A stretch of DNA of 64,000 nucleotides, taken from positions 62,001 to 126,000 of the forward strand of contig NZ_WOSV01000006.1 in NCBI RefSeq assembly GCF_011516655.1, given 5' to 3'. The position numbers and the translations under genes were made by a program. This stretch comes from Acetobacter thailandicus (GTDB lineage Bacteria; Pseudomonadota; Alphaproteobacteria; Acetobacterales; Acetobacteraceae). Below, piece after piece: positions 1 through 8,645 of this stretch (its first letter is position 1; every line of letters begins with the position of its first letter). The notes under the pieces were generated by a model. The model was given only the letters and a program-made list of their open reading frames with translations, was not told the origin of the DNA and did not search any database.

Positions 1-437
1 TGCTGTTTCACCCTCTGAGCGAGGCTGAAAAACAGGGGCGGATACGCGCGACCCTGCATGATATGGCCCTGCCTGAAGATGTGCTGTCACGCCGCGCACA
101 TGAGTTTTCAGGCGGGCAGCGCCAGCGCATTGCCATTGCCCGTGCTCTGGTGGGGCAGCCAGCGCTGATTATTGCAGACGAGGCCGTGTCAGCACTTGAT
201 GTGTCAGTGCAGGCGCGGGTGCTTAATACGCTGCTTATGCAGCAGCAGCGCACCGGCCTTTCTTTAGTGTTTATCAGTCACGATATGGCTGTGGTGCGTC
301 ATATGGCCCACAGGGTTATAGTGCTTGACCAGGGCCAGGTGGTGGAAGAAGGTCCTGCGGAACAGATTTTCACGGCGCCGCGTTCTGATACGGCCCGTAT
401 GCTTTTACAACATAGCAGAGAGAAAGAACTGAGCTGA
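1..437 (+). CDS. Peptide-type ABC transporter ATP-binding protein, C-terminal part
   Basis: The frame is open from the window edge, so the start lies upstream. The visible part holds the ABC signature SGGQRQR, the Walker B stretch LIIADEAVSALD and the H-loop FISHD, followed by the short tail typical of the Dpp/Opp/Gsi family. By family it hydrolyses ATP on the inner face of the membrane to drive import of oligopeptides. The Walker A motif is outside the window. Its TGA shares one base with the ATG of the following peptidase gene, which suggests one operon for peptide uptake and breakdown. A two-domain GsiA-like ATPase or a single-domain DppF/OppF cannot be told apart from the fragment. Confidence 0.9.
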   Translation, partial: LFHPLSEAEKQGRIRATLHDMALPEDVLSRRAHEFSGGQRQRIAIARALVGQPALIIADEAVSALDVSVQARVLNTLLMQQQRTGLSLVFISHDMAVVRHMAHRVIVLDQGQVVEEGPAEQIFTAPRSDTARMLLQHSREKELS

Positions 438-1462
438 TGAATGGCACCCTGACCAGTATTGCCGGTATCACCACCGGCCACGTGCAGGACCTGACAGCCC
501 GTACCGGTGTGTCAGTCATTCGTTTTGCGCGGCCTGCTGTTGCTTCTGTCAGTGTGCTGGGTGGTGCACCGGCTTTGCGTGACACGCATTTGCTTGAGCC
601 TGAAATGATGGTGGAGCGCATTCATGCCATCGTGCTGTCTGGTGGTTCTGTCTATGGGCTGGACGCCACAACAGGTGTGCAGAGCGTGCTGCGTGAGGAG
701 TTTGCGGCACTCCCTCCGGTGCCAGGTAAAATACGGGTGCCTGTTGTGGTGCAGGCCAGTTTGTTTGACCTTGCGAACGGAGGGGAGAAAGACCCGCTCC
801 ATTCGCCTTATGCCCATATGGGGGCGCAGGCAGCACGGGCTGCAACCGCGCAGCCGGTGCCCGCGGGCACAGCGGGGGCAGGCACCGGGGCAACAACGGC
901 GACACTGCGTGGCGGGCTGGGCAGTGCCAGCATGGTTACCCCCCAGGGTTACAGAGTTTCTGCTCTTATGGCGGTGAACGCGGTGGGCAGTGCCACCGTG
1001 GGGCATGGCCCGCATTTCTGGAGTGCTCCCTTCGAGCAGGAGGGGGAGTTCGGCGGGCTCGGTCTGCCAGCTGACAGCGCGGCTGCGGCACAGCACCTGC
1101 TGATCAAACCCGATTATGTGGCCGGCACCACAATTGGCATTGTCGCGACTGACGCCACACTGAGCCCCGTGCAGGCAAAGCGCCTGGCTATTCTGGGTCA
1201 GGATGGCGTGGCCCGTGCGGTGCTGCCTGCGCACCTGCCGCAGGATGGTGACACGGTATTTGGTGTCTCGACAGAGGAGAAACCAGCCCCTGACCTGACG
1301 GCCTTCTGCGCAATTTTGCAGGCTGCCACACTGGTCACAGCCCGGGCTGTGGCTTTGGGTGTGTATCATGCTGCCCCGCTGGGCTGGCAGAATTGTGTGC
1401 CCTCCTGGCAGGAGAAATTTGCCGGTCTTTTACCACCCCATGCTCAGGAGAACCGTTCATGA
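437..1462 (+). CDS. P1 family peptidase (S58, DmpA-like aminopeptidase)
   Basis: A 341-residue cytoplasmic protein with the S58 hallmarks: an early ITTGHVQD segment, SGGSVYGLDA at residues 68-77, and GGLGSAS at 159-165, where family members process themselves and carry the N-terminal nucleophile of the second chain. Known members (DmpA, BapA) release N-terminal D-, L- or beta-amino acids from peptides; the substrate cannot be read from sequence. The start ATG overlaps the stop of the ABC ATPase by one base and the stop overlaps the hydrolase start in ATGA, so the three genes are probably translationally coupled. This suggests that the imported peptides are its substrates. Confidence 0.88.
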   Translation: MNGTLTSIAGITTGHVQDLTARTGVSVIRFARPAVASVSVLGGAPALRDTHLLEPEMMVERIHAIVLSGGSVYGLDATTGVQSVLREEFAALPPVPGKIRVPVVVQASLFDLANGGEKDPLHSPYAHMGAQAARAATAQPVPAGTAGAGTGATTATLRGGLGSASMVTPQGYRVSALMAVNAVGSATVGHGPHFWSAPFEQEGEFGGLGLPADSAAAAQHLLIKPDYVAGTTIGIVATDATLSPVQAKRLAILGQDGVARAVLPAHLPQDGDTVFGVSTEEKPAPDLTAFCAILQAATLVTARAVALGVYHAAPLGWQNCVPSWQEKFAGLLPPHAQENRS

Positions 1463-2310
1463 CGAACCCCCTTCACGAGCAGATGCTCACAGTTGCTCCC
1501 GGTCGTGCGCTGCATGTCACCACCCGTCAGGATGAGGCACCGGTCACGCTGTTTTTTGTGCATGGCGGTGGTGGCAATAAAAACCAGTGGCGCAAGCAGT
1601 TTGCGCATTTTTTGCCACAGCACGTTAATATCGTGGCGTGGGATGCCTTTGGTCATGGTAAAAGTCAGCGCTCAAAGCGAGAGCAGGATTTTTCGGCTGA
1701 TGCTTTTTTGCGTGATTTTTCATTTATTTTTGAAAAATTCAGAACTGAAAAAACAATTATTATTGCGCATTCCTTCGGGTGCCGCATCACGCTGGCCTGG
1801 CTGCTGCAGGTCTGGACCCGCCAGCATGTTCTGCCGGTCGATGGCCTGGTGCTTCTTGGCCCGGCCCCGCATGAGAATAAACGGCGTGGCCTGTTTGGCA
1901 ACTGGATGGACCACCTGCCTCTGCCAGTGATGGAGATTTTGCGCCCGCAGCTTGGCAGGCGCTTTGAGGCCCTGGCCTGGCATCCTGGCACTGACCCGGC
2001 TTTGCTGGCTTTTGAGCGCAATGCCACACGGCATAACAGCCTGTTTATGATGCGCTCACTGCTGCGGCAGGGGCCGGTGTTTCCCGCAGCGGCGCTGAAG
2101 GCACTTCCGGCTGTGCCGGTCACATTTATTGCCGGTGCGCATGATGGTATTGTGCCACACAGCACGGTTGAAAAACTGGCTGACTCTCTGCCCGGCGCTG
2201 AGGTGCATACGCTTGATGAGTGTGCGCATCAGATCATGCTGGAAAAACCTGACGAGGTGAACATGCTGACTGATGCCATGCTGGCCCGTGTTAACGCGGG
2301 TCAGGCTTAG
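1459..2310 (+). CDS. Alpha/beta hydrolase
   Basis: Start chosen at the ATG that overlaps the previous stop (ATGA) and has AGGAG eight bases upstream; a longer in-frame start at 1393 would lie inside the peptidase. The 283-residue product has the oxyanion-hole motif HGGGG (35-39), the nucleophile elbow AHSFG (Ser105), an acid in AGAHDG and a late His in ECAHQIM, so the Ser-Asp-His triad looks complete. No signal peptide. Substrate unknown; esterase, lipase or C-C hydrolase roles are all possible. Its place in the operon suggests a product that acts on the same imported compounds as the peptidase. Confidence 0.88.
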   Translation: MTNPLHEQMLTVAPGRALHVTTRQDEAPVTLFFVHGGGGNKNQWRKQFAHFLPQHVNIVAWDAFGHGKSQRSKREQDFSADAFLRDFSFIFEKFRTEKTIIIAHSFGCRITLAWLLQVWTRQHVLPVDGLVLLGPAPHENKRRGLFGNWMDHLPLPVMEILRPQLGRRFEALAWHPGTDPALLAFERNATRHNSLFMMRSLLRQGPVFPAAALKALPAVPVTFIAGAHDGIVPHSTVEKLADSLPGAEVHTLDECAHQIMLEKPDEVNMLTDAMLARVNAGQA

Positions 2311-2330
2311 GGGCAGAGAGGGCGGAGCGC

Positions 2331-3683
2331 ATGGAGGATTGTCTGGGCAATGCCACAACGGTCAGCACACAGGCTGACCTTGCGGGTGTGAATGATTTTA
2401 TCAACGGTTTTCTGGGCTATCATCAGTGCATCGCCGGGGTTTTGTCAGTGGCTGAAACCTCGCATAACGGGCTGGTGCATATTTATGCCGGCCTGTTGTG
2501 GATGCTCTCTGAAACCGGTGGTGTGCCCCCTGCCGCGCGTGAACATGCGCGTAAGGCACAGGCTGCAGATGGGCTGAATGCCCGCGAGCAGCTTTTGCTG
2601 CATGTTTTACTCGCCTGGCTGGCTGATGACATGGTGGAAGTACGCACAACACTGCGCGCTGTGCTGACACAGTGGCCACGTGACCTTATTGCTCTGAAAA
2701 TTCATCAGTATGATGATTTTAATAATGGCCGTGCGCTCGATATGCTGCGGGTAACAGAACTCAGCCTGGAGGCAGCGGCTGACAATGCACATTTTCAGGG
2801 TATGCGGGCTTTTGCCTTTGAGCAGTGCCATTTGCTCGATCATGCTGAGGAGGCCGCACGCAAGGCACTGGCCATAGACCCGCAGGAGGGGTGGGCTCAG
2901 CACGCGCTGGCCCATGTGATGCTGACCCGGGGGCGGATTGAGGAGGGGCTTGCCTTTCTTTCGGCCCATACGCAGGAGTGGGAGCGGCTGACGTCGTTTC
3001 TCTACACGCATTTATGGTGGCATAAGGCGCTGTTTCACCTTAGCCTGGGGCAGCAGCAGGCGGCTCTTGCGATTTATGACCGGCATTGCTGGGCGCGTGA
3101 GCGCACCTTCTCGCAGGACCAGGCCGGAGCGGTCTCCTTACTGCTGCGCCTTGAATTTGCCGGGTGTGATGTGGGAGCGCGCTGGCAGGATCTGGGGGCT
3201 TATCTGGTGGTGCGCAAAGCCGATGTGTCACAGCCGTTTCTCAGCCTGCACTATCTCTACGGGCTGTTGCGGGCTGGCCTGCCTGAGGGGAAGGCGCTGT
3301 TAGCGGCTATACGCCAGGCTGCTGGGGCTGAAGACAGCAGTGTTTATACTGCCTGGCATGAGGTCGGGCTGGCGCTGGCTGAAGCGCTGAGCGCGCATGC
3401 AGAGCGGCGTTTTGAAGATGTTCTGCCATGGCTTGACCCGGTGCAGGGGCGCATTGAGCATATTGGTGGCAGCCATGCGCAGCGTGACCTGTTTGGTCAG
3501 CTTGCGCTCGACGCTATGCTGCGCACGGGGGCTGATAACCGCGCGCAGCAAATTCTTGAAATGCGCCGGCTTGCAACACCGGATGATGTGCCGGCAAACA
3601 ATGCGCTGGCCACGCTTTATGCCTCAGCAGGGCTTCCTGCCCTGGCGGCAGAGGCAACAGCACGGGGCAAGCATATTATTTAG
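2331..3683 (+). CDS. TPR-repeat protein of the TTC38/StaR-like type
   Basis: A 450-residue, almost all-helical soluble protein with tetratricopeptide-like repeats; clear units include the stretch with HAEEAARKALAIDPQEGWAQ around residue 170-190. Overall shape and the H-x-W pattern resemble bacterial relatives of TTC38, a family of unknown biochemical role. A GA-rich ribosome site (AGAGGGCGGAG) precedes the ATG, 20 bases after the hydrolase stop, so it is probably the last gene of the peptide operon. It converges on the next gene with an 8-base overlap of the two 3' ends. A scaffold role is inference. Confidence 0.75.
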   Translation: MEDCLGNATTVSTQADLAGVNDFINGFLGYHQCIAGVLSVAETSHNGLVHIYAGLLWMLSETGGVPPAAREHARKAQAADGLNAREQLLLHVLLAWLADDMVEVRTTLRAVLTQWPRDLIALKIHQYDDFNNGRALDMLRVTELSLEAAADNAHFQGMRAFAFEQCHLLDHAEEAARKALAIDPQEGWAQHALAHVMLTRGRIEEGLAFLSAHTQEWERLTSFLYTHLWWHKALFHLSLGQQQAALAIYDRHCWARERTFSQDQAGAVSLLLRLEFAGCDVGARWQDLGAYLVVRKADVSQPFLSLHYLYGLLRAGLPEGKALLAAIRQAAGAEDSSVYTAWHEVGLALAEALSAHAERRFEDVLPWLDPVQGRIEHIGGSHAQRDLFGQLALDAMLRTGADNRAQQILEMRRLATPDDVPANNALATLYASAGLPALAAEATARGKHII

Positions 3684-4218
3684 CTGATTTTTTACCGGTA
3701 TTGAGGCTGTGCATCGTACCGTCATCTCCCAGGTTGCCCATGCTTTTAGCGTTGCTGTCGCGCATGGTGCCGTCAGCATCAATGCGGCCAAGGCGCACGC
3801 CGTTAAAGTCGCGGGCGGTACCATCTGCATCAATATGGCCGGTGCGCACACCATTATTGTCGCGCACGGTGCCATCGGGGTCGATACGGCCAACACGCAC
3901 ACCGTTATTGTCACGCAGAATGTCAGGTGCCGCAGCGTTTTCCTGATAGGTGCCGCTGCTGTCGCGCACTCTGCCATCAGCCTCGACCTTGCCCTGAATA
4001 ACACCAAGGCGGTCGTGCATATTCCCCTCGGCATCAATTTTGCCCAGCCTGTTGCCGTTGCTGTCAACGACTTCACCATTGGTTTTGATCTGCCCAAGCA
4101 CATGCCCGTCACCTGCACGCAGGGCGGCAGGCGGGGTCTGTTGTGCCAGAGCAGGCCCGGTTATCAGACAGAGTGCTGCGCCGGTTGCGCAGGCCGCCAG
4201 GTGGTGTATTTTTATCAT
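3676..4218 (-). CDS. Secreted protein of 17-residue beta-flower-like repeats
   Basis: A 180-residue protein with a clear Sec signal peptide ending PALAQQ. The mature part is almost entirely an 8-9 fold repeat of 17 residues with the pattern D-x-N-G-x-R-x-G-x-I-D-x-D-G-T-x-R; the fourth unit is degenerate (contains NAAAPDILR) and the last lacks the Gly/Ile core. Such short Gly/Asp repeats are predicted to make stacked beta-hairpins, like the family called 5-fold beta-flower proteins; this link is by pattern only. The ATG has AGGAG six bases upstream. The opposite strand is also open over much of its length, but lacks a signal peptide and any family pattern. Function unknown, probably periplasmic or extracellular. 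Confidence 0.8.
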   Translation of the reverse strand: MIKIHHLAACATGAALCLITGPALAQQTPPAALRAGDGHVLGQIKTNGEVVDSNGNRLGKIDAEGNMHDRLGVIQGKVEADGRVRDSSGTYQENAAAPDILRDNNGVRVGRIDPDGTVRDNNGVRTGHIDADGTARDFNGVRLGRIDADGTMRDSNAKSMGNLGDDGTMHSLNTGKKSAK

Positions 4219-4290
4219 TCTTCTCTCCTGAAAGGGGCTGTTCGTTCTGAGCTGCCAGAATAATACACCAAAGCTGCTTTGCGTGGGTGG

Positions 4291-6207
4291 TTAATGATCT
4301 GTCTGCCCGGCGAGGCAGAGAAGAAGCGCTTCTGTCATGGTCTGAGTATGATGCTGTATGGCATTTTCATCCCATGTTGCCTCTTTCATCATCAGGTATT
4401 GTTTGATGCTGTCAGCGGGTTTGTTTTTGTATTCTTTTTGTTTTTCTGCGGGGAGGAGATTGCCCAGACTTGAGTTTTTCTCGGCACTGATAAGGCAGAG
4501 ATTGCCAAAAGAGTCACAGACGTCAGCGGGTATTTTATCGCTTTCAAACCTGGGGTTACGAGGGAAGTAGTGCTCAACTGAACTGCGAAAGGTAAAGTCG
4601 AAAGCCCGGATATGGGCGTCATTTTCTTTGTTACGAAGCCAGAGCAGATAGTCGAGGAAATTAAACACGAAGTTATTTTTGATATGACCATAGCGCAGCA
4701 TCGGAGTAAGCGTGCTGACGGACACAGTATCAGCACGGGTTTTGCAGACCGGTGTATCGATTATATCAAAATATGCGCGCTCATTATCAGGGGCAAGAAA
4801 GCGGTCAAACAGAAAGGCCGTGCCTGTTGCGTGCATATGCCTAAGGTAGTCAGCGCCTGTGGGGGCCTGGCTATCAAATAAATGAGTAAGAGCGGCATGC
4901 AGCCAGTATTTATATACCTGCGTCGGGGCTGAGACATGAAAAGCACTGAGCAGCATGAGCAGGGTATGATTAATATCGTCAGTTTCTTCAGGTTTTTGGC
5001 TGAAGCTGCTGACATAATAAGCGCCGCTTTCGCTCCAGGTCAGGCGTTTAAGGCTCCAGCTCTCTCCGGCACTGCCGTATTCACGTTTGATGACGTACTG
5101 ATCAAACAGATATTTGCAGCGCAGCAGGTTAAAGAAAAAGAGTTTAATAAAAGCTGCCGGGTCATCAGCGCTGAACAGATGTTCCTTAAATGTTTCAAGC
5201 AGGCGTTTATCATCAAGCGGGATAGTCTTGCGTAGAGTTATTCGTAAAACATGTAGCAGAAAATTGGGGAAATTAATCACAGAGTTAAAGCGCTCCGTGT
5301 CCTCTTCTCTGCTGTTTTCTGGCTGATCCATTCTGGTAAAGGTATTTTTGATAAGGTCTGTCAGGCTAACAGACTGAGGCTGAGCGTGAGTATGCTCCTT
5401 ATTTAACAGTGTATGAAGTGCATCGAAGTTCGTTGCGGTAAACCGCCCCCAGTCATTTTTACCAAAAATATTGTGACGCTGTTCAGGGGTGAAACCCATT
5501 TGCACATAACGCTGCATCCCTGCACAGCTTTCCCATATAATGCTGAGAGTATGCTCGTAGCCCGGGAGTTTTTCCATCAGCTGTGCTTTAAGAATTTCGT
5601 GTTTTTCGAGCTGCTCTCCGCGGCTGTTCATAATTTCAAAATAATGATTCAGGTCAGTATCATCAGGCACCTGAACCTGCATGATCGTGACAGAATTAAA
5701 GAGATAGTCAGAGAATTGTTTGAGAGTTAAATGATGCTCCCTGATGATAAGGGGCAGAATTTTTTCTATGAGCTGATATCCGTTAAGAATACCGGTGTTG
5801 ATGAGAGCCGGATCGGGAATATTCTGGCTGGATCCCCCTTTAAAAAGAGCCTGAAAAGTTACCTGGGAGTTCCTGCGGTTATCAAATTCAATATTAAGAT
5901 TTTTATACCAGGCCAGCCCCTCAGGCAGGGTGTTTTTGAGGTATGACGCCAGAAGAGACAGGGTTGTCAGCCTTTGCTGGCCATCAATGACCTCGCTGCT
6001 TTGCCTGTTTTCATCTTTGCGCCCGTAAATAATGAGGGTGCCGATATAATACGGCCGGCCGCCGGGCAGATAATCTGTAATATCCTGAATAAGCTGTGTG
6101 ATCTCTCCTTCTTCCCAGGCATAGTTGCGCTGGTAAACCGGAATAATATAGTGGGTGTCACTGGCCAGAAGATCGTGAACAGAGAGTTGCCGCGGGTTAT
6201 TCTGCAT
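4291..6207 (-). CDS. DUF262 and DUF1524 (HNH) protein, GmrSD/TgvB-like
   Basis: A 638-residue protein with an N-terminal DUF262 (ParB-like nucleotide-hydrolysing) domain: IPVYQRNYAW at 22-31 and VIDGQQR at 73-79. The end carries a DUF1524 HNH-type nuclease signature, SSVEHYFPRNP (His about 546) and CLISAEKNSSLGN (Asn about 578). Family members such as GmrSD, SspE and TgvB cut modified or foreign DNA, so a phage-restriction role is likely. Its ATG overlaps the 3' end of the upstream DUF262 gene by 11 bases. Base composition is lower in GC than the flanking metabolic genes, as is common for defence cargo. No methyltransferase is seen nearby, which fits a type IV system. Confidence 0.88.
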   Translation of the reverse strand: MQNNPRQLSVHDLLASDTHYIIPVYQRNYAWEEGEITQLIQDITDYLPGGRPYYIGTLIIYGRKDENRQSSEVIDGQQRLTTLSLLASYLKNTLPEGLAWYKNLNIEFDNRRNSQVTFQALFKGGSSQNIPDPALINTGILNGYQLIEKILPLIIREHHLTLKQFSDYLFNSVTIMQVQVPDDTDLNHYFEIMNSRGEQLEKHEILKAQLMEKLPGYEHTLSIIWESCAGMQRYVQMGFTPEQRHNIFGKNDWGRFTATNFDALHTLLNKEHTHAQPQSVSLTDLIKNTFTRMDQPENSREEDTERFNSVINFPNFLLHVLRITLRKTIPLDDKRLLETFKEHLFSADDPAAFIKLFFFNLLRCKYLFDQYVIKREYGSAGESWSLKRLTWSESGAYYVSSFSQKPEETDDINHTLLMLLSAFHVSAPTQVYKYWLHAALTHLFDSQAPTGADYLRHMHATGTAFLFDRFLAPDNERAYFDIIDTPVCKTRADTVSVSTLTPMLRYGHIKNNFVFNFLDYLLWLRNKENDAHIRAFDFTFRSSVEHYFPRNPRFESDKIPADVCDSFGNLCLISAEKNSSLGNLLPAEKQKEYKNKPADSIKQYLMMKEATWDENAIQHHTQTMTEALLLCLAGQTDH

Positions 6208-7585
6208 AATATTCCATCTCTCTGAAAAGTGCTTCTATTTTATTGATTTTACTTGATTTTATAGTGTGGACCACAGGCAGGGTAACGCACAGAAAATCGG
6301 CGGGAGTTGTTGCGTCTTTGAGAATGCGAAAGAGATTATGCGCCAGAACATAATTATCCATCCCGGCGGCCTGTATCGCATAGTGCTTCAGGCGCAGGCT
6401 GTAAGCCCAGATGAAAATTCTCTCAATGGCAGATGCAATTTCAGCATGACCAAATTTATCCATATAAAAAATAAGAAGACAGTCAAACAGAGCCCTGACA
6501 TAACGGTCACCCTTGCGGTACTGTCCTTCATAAGTATTAATGGCTTGGATAATTGCGCCGGCATAGCCGGTCAGCTTTATGTCCGGGGCAGGAGCCTCGC
6601 TGCCTTTAAACAGCAGGTCACATTGTACAATTTGCTGCTGATAATGACTGACAAAGTCAAAAAAACGCCGTCCATTAATAATTTTCTGGTCAATCTGAAA
6701 TGGGAAATGCAGCGTTTGCTCATCAATATGGCGTTCATATTGCGCGTTATAATGATCAACAAACTGGTGGGTGATGTGCAGTTGCCGGGTGTAGGGGTAA
6801 CGCGCAACAGTGTTGATATTTATACCCTTAAAGAGGTCAATATCCTGTTTGCTAAAATAGCGGGCACGGCTGTTAGCTGACCATTTGCGGATGCGAAACA
6901 GATAATCTGAAAAGAGCTTTGCCAGTTTTTCAGGAGCAATAGCTTCCCATTTCTCGACGGCTTCTGTTTTTTTCTTTTCGTCGCTGAGGCTGAACTCGCG
7001 CAGATGAAAAGCTTTAAGCAGGTCATGCGGGGCGAGGTCACGGCCACGGGCATTCTGTGAGTCAAAGAACTGAAAAGCTTCTGAAAGGTTATTGAGTGTG
7101 ACAACAACAACTTCGCACTTATTTAGTAAAAAAAGAGCATGCTCTTCAGTGAAGTCAGGTCGTGAGATAATGCGGCTGACTGTAAGATAATTCTGCCGGA
7201 TATTATTTTGTGAGATCAGGTCTGAAAACTCAGGTACTATCATTTGCCTGGCAAGGGTATGAAGCTGCTCTTTGAGTGTTTTGTTACTCAGTCCTTCTTT
7301 CTGAAGGAGAGCCTGCACACATAGCAGCAGGCTTAGTGTGCGTTGCTGACCATCGACAATGTTGTTATTGCCATATTCGTCCAGATGGAGAACGATTGAC
7401 CCAAGGCGCCAGGCACTCTTTTCAGAGTGGGTGGTAATATCAGACAGAAGCTGGCTGATATTTTGACCAGTCCATTTATACGGCCTCTGATAAAAGGGAA
7501 TTTTAAGAGAAGAGTTGGCCAGAAGTTCACTCACGGTGATAATCTGGCCTGAAACGGTGGTCCTGTTGCCCTGAGGCGCGGTCAT
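6197..7585 (-). CDS. DUF262 protein, partner of the DUF262/HNH gene
   Basis: A 462-residue protein with the DUF262 motifs IPFYQRPYKW (29-38) and IVDGQQR (76-82). No DUF1524 His/Asn signature is found in its C-terminal half, so it probably is the non-nuclease partner. It is read first and overlaps the nuclease-bearing gene by 11 bases, giving a two-gene operon. Adjacent DUF262 plus DUF262-DUF1524 genes are the layout of two-component GmrSD-like systems such as TgvAB of Vibrio cholerae. The DGQQR loop is the proposed NTP-binding site of the family. Specificity (which DNA modification, if any) cannot be told. Confidence 0.85.
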   Translation of the reverse strand: MTAPQGNRTTVSGQIITVSELLANSSLKIPFYQRPYKWTGQNISQLLSDITTHSEKSAWRLGSIVLHLDEYGNNNIVDGQQRTLSLLLCVQALLQKEGLSNKTLKEQLHTLARQMIVPEFSDLISQNNIRQNYLTVSRIISRPDFTEEHALFLLNKCEVVVVTLNNLSEAFQFFDSQNARGRDLAPHDLLKAFHLREFSLSDEKKKTEAVEKWEAIAPEKLAKLFSDYLFRIRKWSANSRARYFSKQDIDLFKGININTVARYPYTRQLHITHQFVDHYNAQYERHIDEQTLHFPFQIDQKIINGRRFFDFVSHYQQQIVQCDLLFKGSEAPAPDIKLTGYAGAIIQAINTYEGQYRKGDRYVRALFDCLLIFYMDKFGHAEIASAIERIFIWAYSLRLKHYAIQAAGMDNYVLAHNLFRILKDATTPADFLCVTLPVVHTIKSSKINKIEALFREMEYYAE

Positions 7586-7730
7586 GGAGTGCTTCTCTTT
7601 CCCATCGGGGTCATTAATATTTCTGACTGTAGACAGTAAAGATCTGTTTTGACCAGTGGCCCGTTCAAGCAGGCCTGCGGGCAGGTGAGAAAAGATATGG
7701 CTGCTTTGGAGGCCCTGTCATGTCAGATAG

Positions 7731-7931
7731 TCAGCTCTTCTGAATAGAGGCGTTATCTGCTTTACATTTTTCAAAAATAATCCTGATTTCATCAGCTGTC
7801 GGGCCAGTGCCGGACTTTGACTGTTCAACAGCCTGTAAGAACGTTGTGTAAATCTCAGGGCCATATTTTTCGGCCAGAGAAACCAGCGTGCTGGCAAGGC
7901 TGAGGAGAGCAGTAAGAGCCGCTGTGTTCAT
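7731..7931 (-). CDS. Small hydrophobic-start protein of the lysis-type cassette
   Basis: 66 residues, starting MNTAALTALLSLAS. The ATG lies one base beyond the TAA of the upstream lipoprotein gene and has AGGAG about nine bases before it; a TTG start six codons earlier is less likely because it would precede this site. Residues 1-20 are apolar and could form one membrane helix, the rest is polar and helical. It is the last gene of a five-gene packed operon. Not recognised; a small holin-accessory protein is possible by context only. Confidence 0.6.
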   Translation of the reverse strand: MNTAALTALLSLASTLVSLAEKYGPEIYTTFLQAVEQSKSGTGPTADEIRIIFEKCKADNASIQKS

Positions 7932-7932
7932 T

Positions 7933-8310
7933 TTATTCGTCTCCTGCAAGTGCTGAACAGGCTGCGGGTGTCGTTCCCGCTTTAAGGCCAGACCAGCACG
8001 TCACCAGCGAGGCCAGACTGCTTTGTGCCGCAGCAATAGCTGTTTCTTTCAGTGTCTGGTTAGCCTGAACTGAGGTGTTCAGTGCTGAGAGTTCGTTAAA
8101 AACACTCTGGCCGGCACGTTTTATCAGAATAACCTGTGAATCTGTCAGCCTGACACCAGGCACTTTGCCGGCTATGATATCTGGCACCGGGTTTGCCAGA
8201 ACATGATAGGTACTGTTCATATCATATATGGTTTGCCGCAATTTACCCTGTGTTGTATCAGCGCAGGCGGCTACCATGAAAAATGGCAACAGACACAATA
8301 ATTTTGTCAT
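7933..8310 (-). CDS. Small lipoprotein of the lysis-type cassette
   Basis: 125 residues with a lipoprotein signal: MTKLLCLLPFFMVAAC, the lipobox VAAC placing the lipidated Cys at residue 16. The remainder is helical and polar. AAGGA lies nine bases before the ATG, which overlaps the previous stop as ATGA. In phage lysis cassettes a small lipoprotein next to hydrolase and holin often is an outer-membrane spanin or a Rz1-like protein, but this one is longer and not Pro-rich, so the assignment is only by position. Confidence 0.65.
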   Translation of the reverse strand: MTKLLCLLPFFMVAACADTTQGKLRQTIYDMNSTYHVLANPVPDIIAGKVPGVRLTDSQVILIKRAGQSVFNELSALNTSVQANQTLKETAIAAAQSSLASLVTCWSGLKAGTTPAACSALAGDE

Positions 8311-8645
8311 TTATGTAAGTCCTTTTCAGCCGATGCTGTTGCTTTACTGCGCAGGGCCATGGCCGTATTGGCCGCATATTTCCAGTTAGCAGCGAGGAAG
8401 TTTAAAATACGGTAAAGTGGTAATAATTTACTGCCTGGACTGGCCGGAACCGGAATCTGCGTTGCAGCAAGCCCTGCACAGGCAAAGATAACGCAGGCAT
8501 AGAGCACCCAGGTGGCATAGGGTTCTGGTAAAGCCATGACCAGAGCCATGGGCGAGAGGCCCGCAGCCGCAGCTTTAACAGTGGTTGATAATGATTCCGG
8601 TTTTTCCGGTGTGTTGTCGGGAAGAGGGGATTGTTCTTCAGGCAT
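8307..8645 (-). CDS. Putative holin-like membrane protein
   Basis: 112 residues starting MPEEQSPLPDN; the ATG overlaps the stop of the hydrolase gene and has AGGAA seven bases upstream, so longer starts inside that gene are not favoured. A polar N-terminus is followed by an apolar helix around ATWVLYACVIFACAGLAA and a weaker apolar stretch; the tail is basic. Size, membrane helix and place next to a cell-wall hydrolase fit a holin or a membrane partner of the lysis enzyme. No family-specific motif is recognised. Confidence 0.6.
   Translation of the reverse strand: MPEEQSPLPDNTPEKPESLSTTVKAAAAGLSPMALVMALPEPYATWVLYACVIFACAGLAATQIPVPASPGSKLLPLYRILNFLAANWKYAANTAMALRSKATASAEKDLHK

Noticed and set aside
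512-1369. 285-codon minus-strand frame
   Set aside because: Antisense to the P1 peptidase, whose motifs and overlapping start/stop joints are clear.
3709-4263. 184-codon plus-strand frame over the repeat protein
   Set aside because: It is the mirror of a repetitive minus-strand gene that has a signal peptide and AGGAG; the plus frame lacks both.
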